Source: Bergeyella_A cardium
GTDB taxonomy: Bacteria; Bacteroidota; Bacteroidia; Flavobacteriales; Weeksellaceae
Reading direction: 5' to 3' (one strand)
Length of the DNA stretch: 64,000 nucleotides
Assembly: GCF_030012605.2 (NCBI RefSeq)
Contig: NZ_CP114055.2
The first letter of the stretch is position 1; every line of letters starts with the position of its first letter. Both the position numbers and the translations under genes were made by a program. The notes beneath the pieces were generated by a model. It had not been told where the DNA came from. It did no database searches and saw only the letters and a list, made by a program, of their open reading frames with translations. This document shows, one piece after another, positions 1-9,186 of this stretch.

Positions 1-1
1 T

Positions 2-1441
2 TTCAATTTCCAGAACAGGGTAGATAAGAATAACGATAATTTTATGGATGTAACCCTCCAAGACCGAATCTCCGTATTCCAAAAGTGGAATATCCATAGG
101 AAAGATAACCGCCTGTTTAGCATTGCGGGAAGGTATCTTTATGAAGACAGAGTGGGGGGAGAGATGAACTGGAAGAAAGAGCACCGCGGTGGGGATGAGG
201 TCTATGCCGAAAGCATTTATACCAATAGAGCGGAGATTCTCGGTAACTACCAGCTCCCTTTGGAAGAGAAAATGTTCCTGATGTTCTCTTTTAGTAACCA
301 CGAGCAAAACAGTTTCTATGGCGACAGACCTTATATGGCTGATCAGAAGATCGGATTTGGGCAGCTCACTTGGGATAAGAAGCTTGGTGCTCACGATTTA
401 CTCTTTGGTGCTGCGCTTAGATATACTTATTATGATGCTACTGTGCAGGCTACGGATGTACATACGGGTGATCCCATTATCGTGAATGATCATCAGAAAA
501 TATGGCTTCCGGGCGTCTTCGTTCAGGATGAAATCAGCTTTAATGACAAGCATAAACTCCTACTTGGGCTGCGGTATGACCACAATAATGTGCACGGGAA
601 TATCCTCACCCCAAGGCTCGCCTACAAATGGAAGTTTGGGGAGACCAACCTCCTCCGTTTAAATGCTGGTACGGGCTATCGCGTGGCGAGTATCTTTACT
701 GAAGAGCACGCCGCGATGACGGGCGGTAGAAGAGTAGTCTTCAAAAATGATATAAAACCAGAGAAATCTTACAGCGCAAACCTTAACTATAATAAAAAGA
801 TTTATTTTGATTCTGGTTCTATCCTTGGGCTCGATGCTACGGCATTTTATACCTTTATCAACAACAGTATCGTTCCTAAGTTTGATGCTTCAAACAACCT
901 TCTCATCTATGATAATGAGAATACTACCTCCCTCAGCAAAGGGCTGTCCTTTAATGTAGATCTTGCGCTTGCTAATGGGCTTCGTATGAATCTTGGCGTT
1001 ACTCAAATGGAGAATACCAAAACCGAAGACGATGTAACCACCCGAATAGAATTCTCGGAGAAGTTCTCTGGAACTTGGACGGTCTCTTACGAGATAAAGC
1101 CCATCCACCTCAATATCGCTTACACGGGTAATGTATACAGCCCGATGAAGCTCGCCCTTGCTGGTGATGATGACCCACGCCCGCAATACTCTCCTTGGTT
1201 TAGTCTTCAGAACATAATGTTTACTTACGAGGGCATTAAGAACTGGGAGATCTACGCAGGGGTAAAAAACTTGCTGGATTGGACGCCTGCTAAGAACCTT
1301 CCGTTCCTTATCTCCCGCGCAGAAGACCCGTTTGATAACCGAGGCGTACCTAACCCATATGGTTTAGAGTTTAGCCCTGACTATATCTATGCCCCCAATC
1401 AAGGTATCCGTGGTATGCTCGGGTTTAGGTTTAAGTTTTAG
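2..1441 (+). CDS. TonB-dependent outer-membrane receptor, C-terminal part (5' end outside window)
   Basis: The reading frame is open to the left edge, so this is the C-terminal ~480 residues of a longer protein; the Met at 44 is internal. Alternating amphipathic strands with many aromatic residues (LLLGLRYDHNNVHG, LTPRLAYKWKF, LNAGTGYRV) and a final phenylalanine in GFRFKF are typical of a 22-strand TonB-dependent barrel and its BAM signal. The family imports siderophores, haem, cobalamin, metals or glycans across the outer membrane using TonB energy. The plug domain and any carboxypeptidase-like N-terminal domain lie outside the window, so the substrate cannot be called. No operon partner follows; the next gene is convergent. 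Confidence 0.85.
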   Translation, partial: FNFQNRVDKNNDNFMDVTLQDRISVFQKWNIHRKDNRLFSIAGRYLYEDRVGGEMNWKKEHRGGDEVYAESIYTNRAEILGNYQLPLEEKMFLMFSFSNHEQNSFYGDRPYMADQKIGFGQLTWDKKLGAHDLLFGAALRYTYYDATVQATDVHTGDPIIVNDHQKIWLPGVFVQDEISFNDKHKLLLGLRYDHNNVHGNILTPRLAYKWKFGETNLLRLNAGTGYRVASIFTEEHAAMTGGRRVVFKNDIKPEKSYSANLNYNKKIYFDSGSILGLDATAFYTFINNSIVPKFDASNNLLIYDNENTTSLSKGLSFNVDLALANGLRMNLGVTQMENTKTEDDVTTRIEFSEKFSGTWTVSYEIKPIHLNIAYTGNVYSPMKLALAGDDDPRPQYSPWFSLQNIMFTYEGIKNWEIYAGVKNLLDWTPAKNLPFLISRAEDPFDNRGVPNPYGLEFSPDYIYAPNQGIRGMLGFRFKF

Positions 1442-1480
1442 CAGAACTTATCAAGTAGGGATGAGGAGGTAATCTACATT

Positions 1481-1572
1481 CTCGTGTGGGAGTATCCCAC
1501 ATTCCCGTGTGAGAGACTCTCACATACTCGTGTGAGGGTCTCTCACACTCTCGTGTGGCGATACCTCACATT
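1481..1572. repeat. Four tandem 23-bp palindromic units
   Basis: Four exactly 23-bp units abut at 1481-1503, 1504-1526, 1527-1549 and 1550-1572. Each begins CTCGTGTG or CCCGTGTG and folds on itself, for example TGTGGGA-GTA-TCCCACA in unit 1 and TGTGAGAG-A-CTCTCACA in unit 2. Stem bases differ between units but mostly change in pairs, so pairing is kept; unit 4 has one mismatch. The block lies 40 bp after the receptor stop and may act as a transcript end, attenuator or protein-binding array. Confidence 0.8.
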
Positions 1573-1742
1573 CCTTAGTCTTATTATTTTGTTTATTTTA
1601 TTGGCTCGGTATTGATTGTATTGATTTTCACCGAGTCATTCGTTTTATATAAGTAGGTTAAAAGAAACTACGATGGGTCTAAAATCGCCCCTACCAAGTT
1701 AGGGAGAGTTTAGTTAATATAATTCTTCTACTCTTTTGAGAT

Positions 1743-1776
1743 AAAAAAAACGAGCCGAAGCATTTGCTTCGGCTCG
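1743..1776 (-). terminator. Rho-independent terminator of gcvP
   Basis: Perfect inverted repeat CGAGCCGAAGC / GCTTCGGCTCG around an AATG/CATT loop. On the minus strand it is followed directly by a run of eight T. It lies just downstream of the gcvP stop. No gene is seen between the hairpin block (1481-1572) and this point. Confidence 0.9.
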
Positions 1777-1797
1777 AGGGTTTAGATAAAGATATTT

Positions 1798-4659
1798 TTA
1801 TAGATATGCTTCTATCGGGTTACAGGTGCAGATGAGATTTCTGTCGCCATAGGCATCATCCACACGAGATACGGAAGCGAAGACTTTGTTCTCCCTCACC
1901 CATTCGAGAGGGTAGGCTGCCTTTTCTCTGCTGTAAGGCTTGTCCCAGCGGTCGGAGATGACGATCTGCTCGGTATGAGGAGCATTTTTGAGGACATTAT
2001 TCTCCTTATCGGCGGTGCCGTTGGCTATTTCATCAATCTCTTTCTTGATGTTGATAAGTGCTTCTGCAAATCGGTCGATTTCGGCTTTGCTTTCGGATTC
2101 GGTAGGCTCTATCATTAGGGTTCCTGCCACTGGGAAACTCACCGTAGGGGCGTGGAAACCGTAGTCCATTAGCCGTTTTGCTACATCGCCCACCTCTATT
2201 CCATAAGATTTGAACGGTCGGAAATCCACAATACACTCGTGTGCTACTCTGCCTTGCTCATTGGCATAGAGGATAGGGAAGTGCTCGGCGAGAACTTCTT
2301 TCAGGTAGTTGGCATTGAGTATTGCGTGTTCGGTAGCCTTTTTCAGCCCTGCTGTGCCCATCATTTTGATGTAAGCGTAGGTGATATTGAGCACGAGAGC
2401 GGAGCCATACGGTGCTGAAGAAATGGCACTGATGGCATTTGTGCCGCCCACTTTAAGATTAGGGTTTGATGGGAGGAATGGGACGAGGTGTTTTGCTACG
2501 CAGATAGGCCCCACGCCTGGTCCGCCACCACCGTGAGGTATTGCGAAGGTCTTGTGAAGGTTGAGGTGACAGACATCTGCCCCGATATATCCAGGACTTG
2601 TGTAGCCCACCTGTGCATTCATATTGGCACCGTCCATATAGACCTGTCCACCGAGCGAATGTATGAGGTTGATAATATCCTTTACATTAGAATCGAAGAA
2701 ACCGTAGGTGGAAGGGTAGGTAATCATCACCGCAGAGAGGTGGTCTTTGTGCTCTTCTGCCTTTGCTTTGAGGTCTTCAAAGTCAATTTCTCCTCTTTCA
2801 TTATTTTTTACTACGACGACTTTCATTCCTGCCATTATGGCGGAAGCAGGATTGGTTCCGTGCGCCGATTGTGGGATGAGAACGATATTTCTGTGCTCAT
2901 TTCCTTGCGATTTATGGTATTCTCTGATGACCATTAGACCGGCATACTCGCCTTGTGCCCCAGAATTAGGCTGGAGAGAAGCACCAGCGAAGCCTGTAAT
3001 TTCGGCGAGGTCTTTTTCCAACTCTTTAATGAGCTGTTGATAGCCTCCTGCCTGATCGGTAGGGACAAATGGGTGGATGTTTCCCCATTCGGACCACGAA
3101 AGAGGGAGCATTTCGGTAGCGGCATTGAGCTTCATTGTGCACGAGCCGAGGGAAATCATAGAATGTACAAGCGAGATGTCTTTCCGCTCTAATTTTTTGA
3201 TGTATCTCATCAGCTCGGTTTCTGTATGGTACTTGTTGAACACCTCCTGAGTGAGGATTTCATCATTCCTTAATAGATCGGATGGGATGTTGCTCTCATT
3301 TTCTTTTAGTGCTAATTTAAACGCCTGTTTGTTGAGGTGGCTGGCCAGTACATTGAGCAGTTTTTGCATCTTATCCAAAGTGGAGGTTTCATCTAATGCA
3401 ATGCTCACCACCCCTTCGGAGAAGAAGTTGAGGTTGATTTTCTGGTCTTTTAATGTTTGTTGCAGGCTGAATTTATCCTCTTCGGCTATTTTGATTTTTA
3501 CGGTATCAAAAGTTGGCTCATCTACCACATTATAGCCTATGGTTTTTAGAGCATCGGCAAGCGTTCTGGTTTTATAATGAATTTGGTCAGCGATGAATCT
3601 TAATCCATCAGCACCGTGATAAACCACATACATACCTGCCATTACGGCGAGGAGTACCTGCGCTGTACAGATGTTGGAAGTAGCTTTCTCTCTCTTGATG
3701 TGCTGCTCACGAGTTTGTAGTGCCATCCGAAGAGCCCTGCCACCGTAAGCATCTTGAGATATTCCGATGATTCTTCCAGGAATTTCTCTTTTATAATCTT
3801 CCTTGCAAGCGAAGTAAGCAGCGTGCGGACCTCCATATCCCATAGGAATCCCGAATCTTTGGGTGGTACCCACCGCACAGTCTGCCCCCATAGAAGCAGG
3901 GGATTTGAGTTTTACAAGGGAGAGGATATCACAAGCCATTGCCACCTGCAAATCGAGGGTTTTGAGCTTGGAAATAATCTCTGAATAATCAGCAACCACT
4001 CCATTCTTGCCTGGATTTTGGAACAGTGCACCGAAGTAGCTTTCATCAAATGTGTGCGTATGGTGGTCTCCTGTAATAATCTCTACTCCCAAGCCCTCGG
4101 CTTTGGTTTTGAGCACGGCAAGTGTCTGAGGATATACCCATTCGGAAACAAAGAATTTATTAGCATTGTTCTTCTTTTGCTCTCGGGTTCTACTACCGAG
4201 GAACATGTGCATAGCTTCGGCAGCAGCTGTACCTTCGTCTAATAAAGAAGCATTTGCCAGCGGGAAGCCCGTAAGGTCGGCTACCGCAGTTTGGAAATTG
4301 AGCAATGCCTCTAATCTCCCTTGTGCTATCTCTGCCTGATAAGGGGTATAAGCCGTGTACCAGCCAGGGTTTTCAAGGATATTCCTCTGTATAGCCGATG
4401 GCAATATAGCACCGTAATACCCATAGCCGATATAAGTATCATAGCTTTGGTTTTTAGAGGCTAAATCTTTGGAGTGGAGGAGCATTTCATACTCTGAAAG
4501 CGGAGTACTAAGCTCCAAATCTTTCTGTAAGCGAATAGCTGAGGGGATGGTTTGAGAAAGGAGTTCTTCGGTATCCTTTACACCGATTTTGTTGAGCATC
4601 TCTCTTTTGTCCTGTTCATTCAAAGAGATGTGACGGTTTACAAATTCTGTTGTATTCAT
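1798..4659 (-). CDS. gcvP: Glycine dehydrogenase (aminomethyl-transferring), P protein of the glycine cleavage system
   Basis: 953 residues, the usual length of the single-chain P protein. It decarboxylates glycine with pyridoxal phosphate and passes the aminomethyl group to the lipoyl H protein. Landmarks are the N-terminal FVNRHI start, the glycine-rich AIPHGGGGPGVGP stretch preceded by the PLP lysine in LNLHKT (about residue 700), and SLGSCTMKLNAA near the middle. The other glycine-cleavage genes (gcvT, gcvH) are not in the window, as is common in Bacteroidota. It has its own terminator. A TATTTTTACGC string about 50 bp upstream may be a weak promoter box. Base composition is ordinary for the core genome here, unlike the AT-rich cassettes beside it. 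Confidence 0.97.
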   Translation of the reverse strand: MNTTEFVNRHISLNEQDKREMLNKIGVKDTEELLSQTIPSAIRLQKDLELSTPLSEYEMLLHSKDLASKNQSYDTYIGYGYYGAILPSAIQRNILENPGWYTAYTPYQAEIAQGRLEALLNFQTAVADLTGFPLANASLLDEGTAAAEAMHMFLGSRTREQKKNNANKFFVSEWVYPQTLAVLKTKAEGLGVEIITGDHHTHTFDESYFGALFQNPGKNGVVADYSEIISKLKTLDLQVAMACDILSLVKLKSPASMGADCAVGTTQRFGIPMGYGGPHAAYFACKEDYKREIPGRIIGISQDAYGGRALRMALQTREQHIKREKATSNICTAQVLLAVMAGMYVVYHGADGLRFIADQIHYKTRTLADALKTIGYNVVDEPTFDTVKIKIAEEDKFSLQQTLKDQKINLNFFSEGVVSIALDETSTLDKMQKLLNVLASHLNKQAFKLALKENESNIPSDLLRNDEILTQEVFNKYHTETELMRYIKKLERKDISLVHSMISLGSCTMKLNAATEMLPLSWSEWGNIHPFVPTDQAGGYQQLIKELEKDLAEITGFAGASLQPNSGAQGEYAGLMVIREYHKSQGNEHRNIVLIPQSAHGTNPASAIMAGMKVVVVKNNERGEIDFEDLKAKAEEHKDHLSAVMITYPSTYGFFDSNVKDIINLIHSLGGQVYMDGANMNAQVGYTSPGYIGADVCHLNLHKTFAIPHGGGGPGVGPICVAKHLVPFLPSNPNLKVGGTNAISAISSAPYGSALVLNITYAYIKMMGTAGLKKATEHAILNANYLKEVLAEHFPILYANEQGRVAHECIVDFRPFKSYGIEVGDVAKRLMDYGFHAPTVSFPVAGTLMIEPTESESKAEIDRFAEALINIKKEIDEIANGTADKENNVLKNAPHTEQIVISDRWDKPYSREKAAYPLEWVRENKVFASVSRVDDAYGDRNLICTCNPIEAYL

Positions 4660-4779
4660 AAAATAATTAGATTTATTTCTTTATTTTTTCTGGTGCGTAA
4701 AAATAGGTGTTTTTACTGGAATATGGAAGAGAGAGAAATAATGTGGATATACTTGCTTTTGGGAAATAGTATCTAGCTG

Positions 4780-4912
4780 TTTGCTATTGAAAAGATGTAG
4801 CATAGTGTGTATGATGTTGTGCTCATCAAAGAGGATTTCTCCAAAGGCTATGTATTCTGTGTGTTGGGAGACTTTACCATCTTGTCCAGTAATGTAAGAG
4901 CTACTTCCTAAG
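4780..4912 (-). pseudogene. Rhs-core fragment at the left end of the cassette array
   Basis: Minus-strand translation gives pieces of the Rhs core (LGSSSYITGQDGKVSQHTEY, IAFGEILFDEHN) followed by a degraded PYLF equivalent. No toxin domain and no start or stop context remain. It marks the outer edge of the array next to gcvP. The rest of the 4660-4977 gap is AT-rich with no gene that I can support. Confidence 0.75.
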
Positions 4913-4977
4913 GGTTTTCTATATCAAATAAAATATCTTTTAGTTTTGGGTAATAAATAACAACATTTGGTTCTTCT

Positions 4978-5577
4978 CTACCATACATAAATTCTATTTG
5001 TTTCAATAAGATTTCTTTTAGTATGGGGTATTTTTCTGGTGCTACCGTTTTTACAAAGTTTTAAGTATTCGAATACCCAGTCAGCACCTACTCCCTCTAA
5101 TTTTTTTGTGTTCTCTAAAATAGGAACTATTTCATACTGATACATATCCTGTAATGTTTGGTATTTATTGAAGAAATTTTGAGAGCGTACTTTTATATCA
5201 TTGGCTAATTTTTCTAAATCTTTCTCAAAATTTTCTCCATCATATTTGAAATAATAATAAGATTTATTTAAATCTGTATGCAGTGGCTCTGAATCACAAA
5301 CACTATAAGTATCTCTTTGATCAGTTAAAGTTCTAAAGCTATGCTTCTCAAACCATTGGTGTAAAATGTTAAATCTACGAAGATACATTGGATAAATGGC
5401 TTTTGCTATACAATCTCGTTTCAGGTCATAGGAATCATGATGCTGTAACTCTATTGCTTTAAATCCTAATCTATCTTTTTTAATGAAAGTGTAATCTCTC
5501 TTCCTAAACTTAAACTCCTCGAAATAGGGATCTTGTTGTAATCCTTCAATAATTTTTGTAATTAATGTCTTAGTCAT
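4978..5577 (-). CDS. Putative immunity protein of module 1 (cytoplasmic, 199 aa)
   Basis: The start codon overlaps the 3' end of the module-1 toxin frame by 8 bp, the coupling expected of a toxin-immunity pair. There is no signal peptide or membrane segment. The N-terminal MTKTLITKIIEGLQ and a charged aromatic-rich body (HHDSYDLKRDC, YLRRFNILHQWFEKHSF) loosely recall small DUF4304-like immunity proteins, but I cannot assign the family. A cytoplasmic location suits a nuclease toxin. It is intact although its toxin is frameshifted. Confidence 0.6.
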   Translation of the reverse strand: MTKTLITKIIEGLQQDPYFEEFKFRKRDYTFIKKDRLGFKAIELQHHDSYDLKRDCIAKAIYPMYLRRFNILHQWFEKHSFRTLTDQRDTYSVCDSEPLHTDLNKSYYYFKYDGENFEKDLEKLANDIKVRSQNFFNKYQTLQDMYQYEIVPILENTKKLEGVGADWVFEYLKLCKNGSTRKIPHTKRNLIETNRIYVW

Positions 5578-6591
5578 ATTTATTTACTCTTTTATATTCT
5601 TTTACCTTTATTTGCTGACCTCTATTTATTCCTGTTTTTGAGTCATTAGTTCTTACCTCAAATATACCATTACCTTTTTCAACATGTTTTTTAGCTGCAT
5701 TTTGCCCTCTTGATAATCGGGTACTCGCAGAGCGTTTTGTTTCTATTATTGTATATGTTCCATCATTATTGCTAATAAGTTGGTCAGTATCTGTTCTGTT
5801 GCCTTTTACATTCCCTTTTCCATTCTGTGGAACTAATCTAACTTTACCTATTACTTTTTTTTCTTTTGCTATATCTTTTTCCCTAAATGATTACTATTAT
5901 ATCCTCCATAATAATCAGATTTTATCTCAATTGCATTTTCACCTATTTGGAACATTGCCCATTCCATTGTAGATGGGTTTGTTTTTGCAAATTCTATTTC
6001 TCTTTTCCCTCTACTATATCCTCCATTTGTAATAGCATCTAAGAATATAGGGTTGTTTACAAACTCTTTTATATCCTCCCAGTACTTACTCCATTCAACC
6101 TGCTTCCCATTAGGGTCTATATACAATATTGGGTTTTGATAAGTATAACCATAAGTATTGAGGTTCATAGGGTTGAATACACCACTGTTGTGCTGCCCGT
6201 CTATATAGTGCTCGTGCTCAAAGGTAGGATTATAACCACTGAGTGGGTCAGTGTTTAGCCAGAGACTTGTTTTCATATCTAAGTAGCGAGCACCGAAATA
6301 GGTGAGGTTGGTTTCTTGGTCTAGCTCTTTGCCGTTGAAAAGATACGGCATAGAGTGCTCGGTATTGTGTTCATCAAAGAGGATTTCTCCGAAGGCTATG
6401 TACTCTGTATGCTGACTAACCTTTCCGTCTTGCCCTGTGATATAACTACTACTACCGAGGTGGTCTGGGTGGTAAAAGAAGATATTTTTTTCACGGATAC
6501 CATTAGGAATAAAGCCAAAGCCACCTTGTGCGGTATCTGGGGAGATAGGTTCGCCGAACGGTATGTGTTTCTTTATAGTGGTTTCTGTCAT
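5570..6591 (-). pseudogene. Displaced Rhs CT module 1: PD-(D/E)XK-like nuclease toxin, frameshifted
   Basis: The frame from 6591 encodes an ATG-started Rhs piece (MTETTIKKHIPFGEP...), the core to YIDPNGKQ at about residue 163, and ~75 more residues before a stop near 5870. Translation of the next frame continues without a break to 5570: IGKVRLVPQNGKG, then DGTYTIIETKRSASTRLSRG and NAAKKHVEKGNGIF. The D...ETK pattern with a following basic helix fits a PD-(D/E)XK nuclease fold. The two frames join if the A-run in GGGAAAAAG (about 5880) had six A instead of five. It is therefore either a one-base deletion or a phase-variable tract. It shares the linker ...NPSTMEWAMFQIGENAIEIKS with module 5. 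Confidence 0.65.
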
Positions 6592-6731
6592 AATGGCAGT
6601 TGAATTTTTTTAGTGGGTTTCTCCTATGTAGCTCCTACATCGCTCCTACCTTCCTCCTACCTCTTGCTTTATAAAACTTCTTGTTTTTGTGACATAATGG
6701 CAGGGATATCGTAGGTTCTTAGTATTTTAAA
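6586..6731. repeat. Cassette seam, type A, copy 1
   Basis: Contains TGTCATAATGGCAG (6586-6599) and TGACATAATGGCAG (6690-6703) as a direct repeat. Between them lie four 11-bp units (6620-6663) sharing a CTCCTA core. The minus strand at 6731-6669 encodes KILRTYDIPAIMSQKQEVL then a stop, which matches the C-terminus of the 185-aa protein at 23602-24159. The remainder of the 6592-6861 gap holds no other gene that I can see. Confidence 0.75.
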
Positions 6732-6861
6732 GAGTGCTGGTCTTGGTTGGGAAAGAGGTAGAAGAAGATTAAAATATAAGAATCAAAAAACCACTCTTTT
6801 TAGTTTCGTTGACCAAAATAAAAATAGGATAGAAAAAAGCTATAATTTTGTAGAATTTTGA

Positions 6862-7467
6862 TTATTTATACATTCTTTCAAATTCGTTTTTTAATAGTCT
6901 ACCTTGTTTTTTATCAAGAGAATTGATTTTCTTGTAAATCGTTTTAAACTTTTCTTTATTCTGTAAATCATATTTTCCCGAACCATCAAAAACAAAATAC
7001 CAAAAACTTGCTACCTCCTTATCGGGTTTAGTTGTCAGAATTTCTAAAAAAATATTTGGTTTGTGGATTATCAACTCAGATAAATTTGATTGAAAAAGCC
7101 CAATTCCATCAGCTCTCCAAACACCACCGTTTACAATTTTATAGACTTTTTCTGCAAAGAATTCAGAGCTTAATTTTTCTTCATATTCAAACAAATAATT
7201 GATGTGAACTTCATAAAAATCATATAAAGGTTTTTTTCCTGTATCATCATCAAAACCGTAAAAATCTACAAGTTCGCTGTATGTATCGGGAAATAGTTTA
7301 AAAAATGTTGTATAGTCATTCTGCTCAAAGGCTCGCTTAAGTTTCTCCATCCTTGTATCAGCAATATTATTTTTTTGTGTAACATTATTATTTTCTTCCT
7401 TTTTTTTATTTACATTACAAGAAAAAAATAAACAGGAAATTGCCAAAAATAAAAATATCTTTCTCAT
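6862..7467 (-). CDS. Putative lipoprotein immunity protein, partner of a lost toxin
   Basis: 201 residues with a lipoprotein signal (MRKIFLFLAISCLFFSC) and Cys at about 17, so probably exported and membrane-anchored. The body is charged and aromatic (YTTFFKLFPDTYSELVDFYG, ASFWYFVFDGSGKYD) with no family I recognise. Its ATG overlaps the stop of the DUF5675-like toxin fragment (ATGA), so it was the immunity gene of that module. Only the toxin tail survives, so it is now an orphan immunity gene next to module 2. Confidence 0.65.
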   Translation of the reverse strand: MRKIFLFLAISCLFFSCNVNKKKEENNNVTQKNNIADTRMEKLKRAFEQNDYTTFFKLFPDTYSELVDFYGFDDDTGKKPLYDFYEVHINYLFEYEEKLSSEFFAEKVYKIVNGGVWRADGIGLFQSNLSELIIHKPNIFLEILTTKPDKEVASFWYFVFDGSGKYDLQNKEKFKTIYKKINSLDKKQGRLLKNEFERMYK

Positions 7468-7680
7468 TTTTTTTCAGGTATTTTGTTGTTAATGATTGTC
7501 TTAATATTACTTGCTCCTTTGCTTTTAATGAAAGTTCTTAATTCTTGCATTTTGGGTTTGCTACCTCCTATAACTCCATTTCCTTTAGTAGTGCCTGGCA
7601 TATTGCAACCTTCTGTATTAGAGCCGTTATTCCCTGCATGATACAGAATTAGCCTATTTTTTGAAACATCTTTATTCTTC
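7464..7680 (-). pseudogene. Toxin tail fragment, DUF5675-like (His/Cys peptidoglycan-type fold)
   Basis: About 70 residues remain: ILYHAGNNGSNTEGCNMPGT followed by a short basic C-terminus. The HxGN...TxGC pattern resembles the DUF5675 / L,D-transpeptidase-like active-site region, with His and Cys both present. The N-terminal half and the Rhs core are missing. Upstream it runs directly into the end of the module-2 immunity gene (7672-7992). The junction looks like replacement of the front of an older module by a newer one. Confidence 0.55.
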
Positions 7681-7992
7681 TTCATAAAATGAAAATAAAA
7701 GAAAATCATGGTATTTATACTCATCTTTTTTAAGATCCTTAACCAAGAACCATTTGCTTTGATCAAAAATAATATCAGGAGATCTAGATATACTATTTGT
7801 CTCTATATCATCTAATAATTCTAAATCGAGGTCTGTTGGTAATGTATTGTAGAAAGCTGTAATTTGCGCAGTTTTTTTATCTAAATTTATATCTAAGTAT
7901 AGTCTGCTCAGGTTTTTTGTTATATAACCAGCAACAAAACAAATTGCATTTAAATACACCTCATACTTTTTTTCTTTATTACTTTTCTCCAT
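7672..7992 (-). CDS. Putative immunity protein of module 2 (cytoplasmic, 106 aa)
   Basis: Starts 4 bp after the module-2 toxin stop. No signal peptide or clear membrane helix. Sequence MEKSNKEKKYEVYLNAICFV with an acidic middle (LPTDLDLELLDDIETN) and acidic C-terminus (FYEEE), as is common for small immunity proteins that neutralise basic nuclease toxins. No family recognised. It ends at the junction with the older toxin tail at 7464-7680. Confidence 0.6.
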   Translation of the reverse strand: MEKSNKEKKYEVYLNAICFVAGYITKNLSRLYLDINLDKKTAQITAFYNTLPTDLDLELLDDIETNSISRSPDIIFDQSKWFLVKDLKKDEYKYHDFLLFSFYEEE

Positions 7993-7996
7993 TTTT

Positions 7997-8956
7997 CTAT
8001 TTAAATTTGGTTGATTTTGGATGAATTAGTACAACTGTAGAACCATTGTTACCTCCTCTTTTAATCATAAATTTATTAGTGGGAATATCCACTCCATTAT
8101 TATTGTAATATCCAGTAACACCTTTATACTCAATATATACTCTGTTTTGAGAGAAATTAGTTGATAATATTTTAGCTTTTCCCTTATTAGCTGCATTTAA
8201 TACTACTGTAGCATCATCTAGTGAATTTAAATAACTATTATTTCCAATTCTTGAGCCTCCTAAAGTATGTTCTGATAATTGTTTTTGTATTCTAAGTCTA
8301 TTAGAAATTGGTAAATTTGATGATCTACTCGCAATAGATGCACTAGTAAATCCAGCTAAAACAGCACCACAATTACAACTTAATTCTTGTAGAGCAGCTA
8401 TATTATTTCTTATTTCATTTAAAGTAGGAGGAGTTTTTCCTATTTTATAAGTTTTTCCGTTATAATAGGAAGTTTCATTAAATTGTAAGTGATGAGTTTC
8501 ATTGAAATAATTCCAATTAATAGCATTTGCATATATTGCCATTTGTTTATGAGATGTAAATACCATTTCATCAAACCCTACAGAAAGGATATAAAAATTT
8601 ATAGCAGTAGGATTAGGTAAACTTACTGTTCCAAAAAAGGTATTTAAATTCCAAGAATCAGGAGATGTTTTTTTTATGAATCTTAGTTTTCCTCCTTGTA
8701 AAATATTATAATAATTCCACTTGGGAGGTTCCTCTCCCTCCATTCCCGTAGGGTCAATAAGCATTACGGGATTGTTATTGGCATAGGCATAAGGTTGCAT
8801 AGTTTTCTCTACTAATGGATCTACATTTACAAATATACTTACTTTTGGATCATAGTACCTTGCACCGTAGTAGTATAGTCCTGTTTCGCTGTCTAACTCT
8901 TTGCCATTGAAAAGGTATGGCATGGTCTTGCTCGTGCTGTGTTCCTCAAAGAGCAC
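7997..8956 (-). CDS. Displaced Rhs CT module 2: toxin of unknown class, possibly RNase-like
   Basis: The Rhs core runs from QHTEYIAFGEV (to about 8991) through MPYLFNGKELDSETGLYYYG to NNNPVMLIDPTGMEG. Codons TAA ACC CAG sit just upstream of the core, and the only in-frame start is a GTG inside it (8956), so expression in place is doubtful. The C-terminal ~210 residues are the toxin region. It includes SEHTLGGSRIGNNSYLNSLD followed by strands YIEYKGVTGYYN and GSTVVLIHPKS. That order (HT-G near the front, VxxIHP at the end) recalls the barnase/EndoU/colicin-RelE group of RNase toxins, but this is a guess. Confidence 0.6.
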   Translation of the reverse strand: MLFEEHSTSKTMPYLFNGKELDSETGLYYYGARYYDPKVSIFVNVDPLVEKTMQPYAYANNNPVMLIDPTGMEGEEPPKWNYYNILQGGKLRFIKKTSPDSWNLNTFFGTVSLPNPTAINFYILSVGFDEMVFTSHKQMAIYANAINWNYFNETHHLQFNETSYYNGKTYKIGKTPPTLNEIRNNIAALQELSCNCGAVLAGFTSASIASRSSNLPISNRLRIQKQLSEHTLGGSRIGNNSYLNSLDDATVVLNAANKGKAKILSTNFSQNRVYIEYKGVTGYYNNNGVDIPTNKFMIKRGGNNGSTVVLIHPKSTKFK

Positions 8957-8991
8957 CTCTCCAAACGCTATATACTCCGTATGCTGGGTTT

Positions 8992-9186
8992 ACATTTTTC
9001 TTAAAGAACTGCTATTCTTTTGAGGATTTGATAATTTGCCATCTGCTTTCTTCCTTCGGTGTCCCTTCGGTAATCCTTCGGTAATCCTTCGGTGAAGGTT
9101 CGGTGTCCTCTCGTTTATGGCTTTTTAATTATTTTATGGTTTTATTGTGAATTTTCAATAATCAAAACAACACATCTGGAATATTA
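8992..9186. repeat. Cassette seam, type B, copy 1
   Basis: From left to right it has a ~55-bp conserved stretch ending at the core junction (TTTGATAATTT region), an array of five 11-bp units at 9052-9106 (core CCTTCGG), a conserved AT-rich stretch, and the post-immunity box (minus strand ATTCCAGATGTGTTGTTTTG) at 9163-9184. Other copies of this seam have four 11-bp units. No gene seen. Confidence 0.75.

Noticed and set aside
1481..1572. CRISPR-like array
   Set aside because: Units abut with no spacers and are palindromic; no cas genes are present.
2488..4242. Several plus-strand frames inside gcvP
   Set aside because: Shadow frames; the minus-strand glycine dehydrogenase is full length and well conserved.
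9052..9106. CRISPR or minisatellite coding repeat
   Set aside because: Units are 11 bp, without spacers, and lie between genes with stops in all frames around them.
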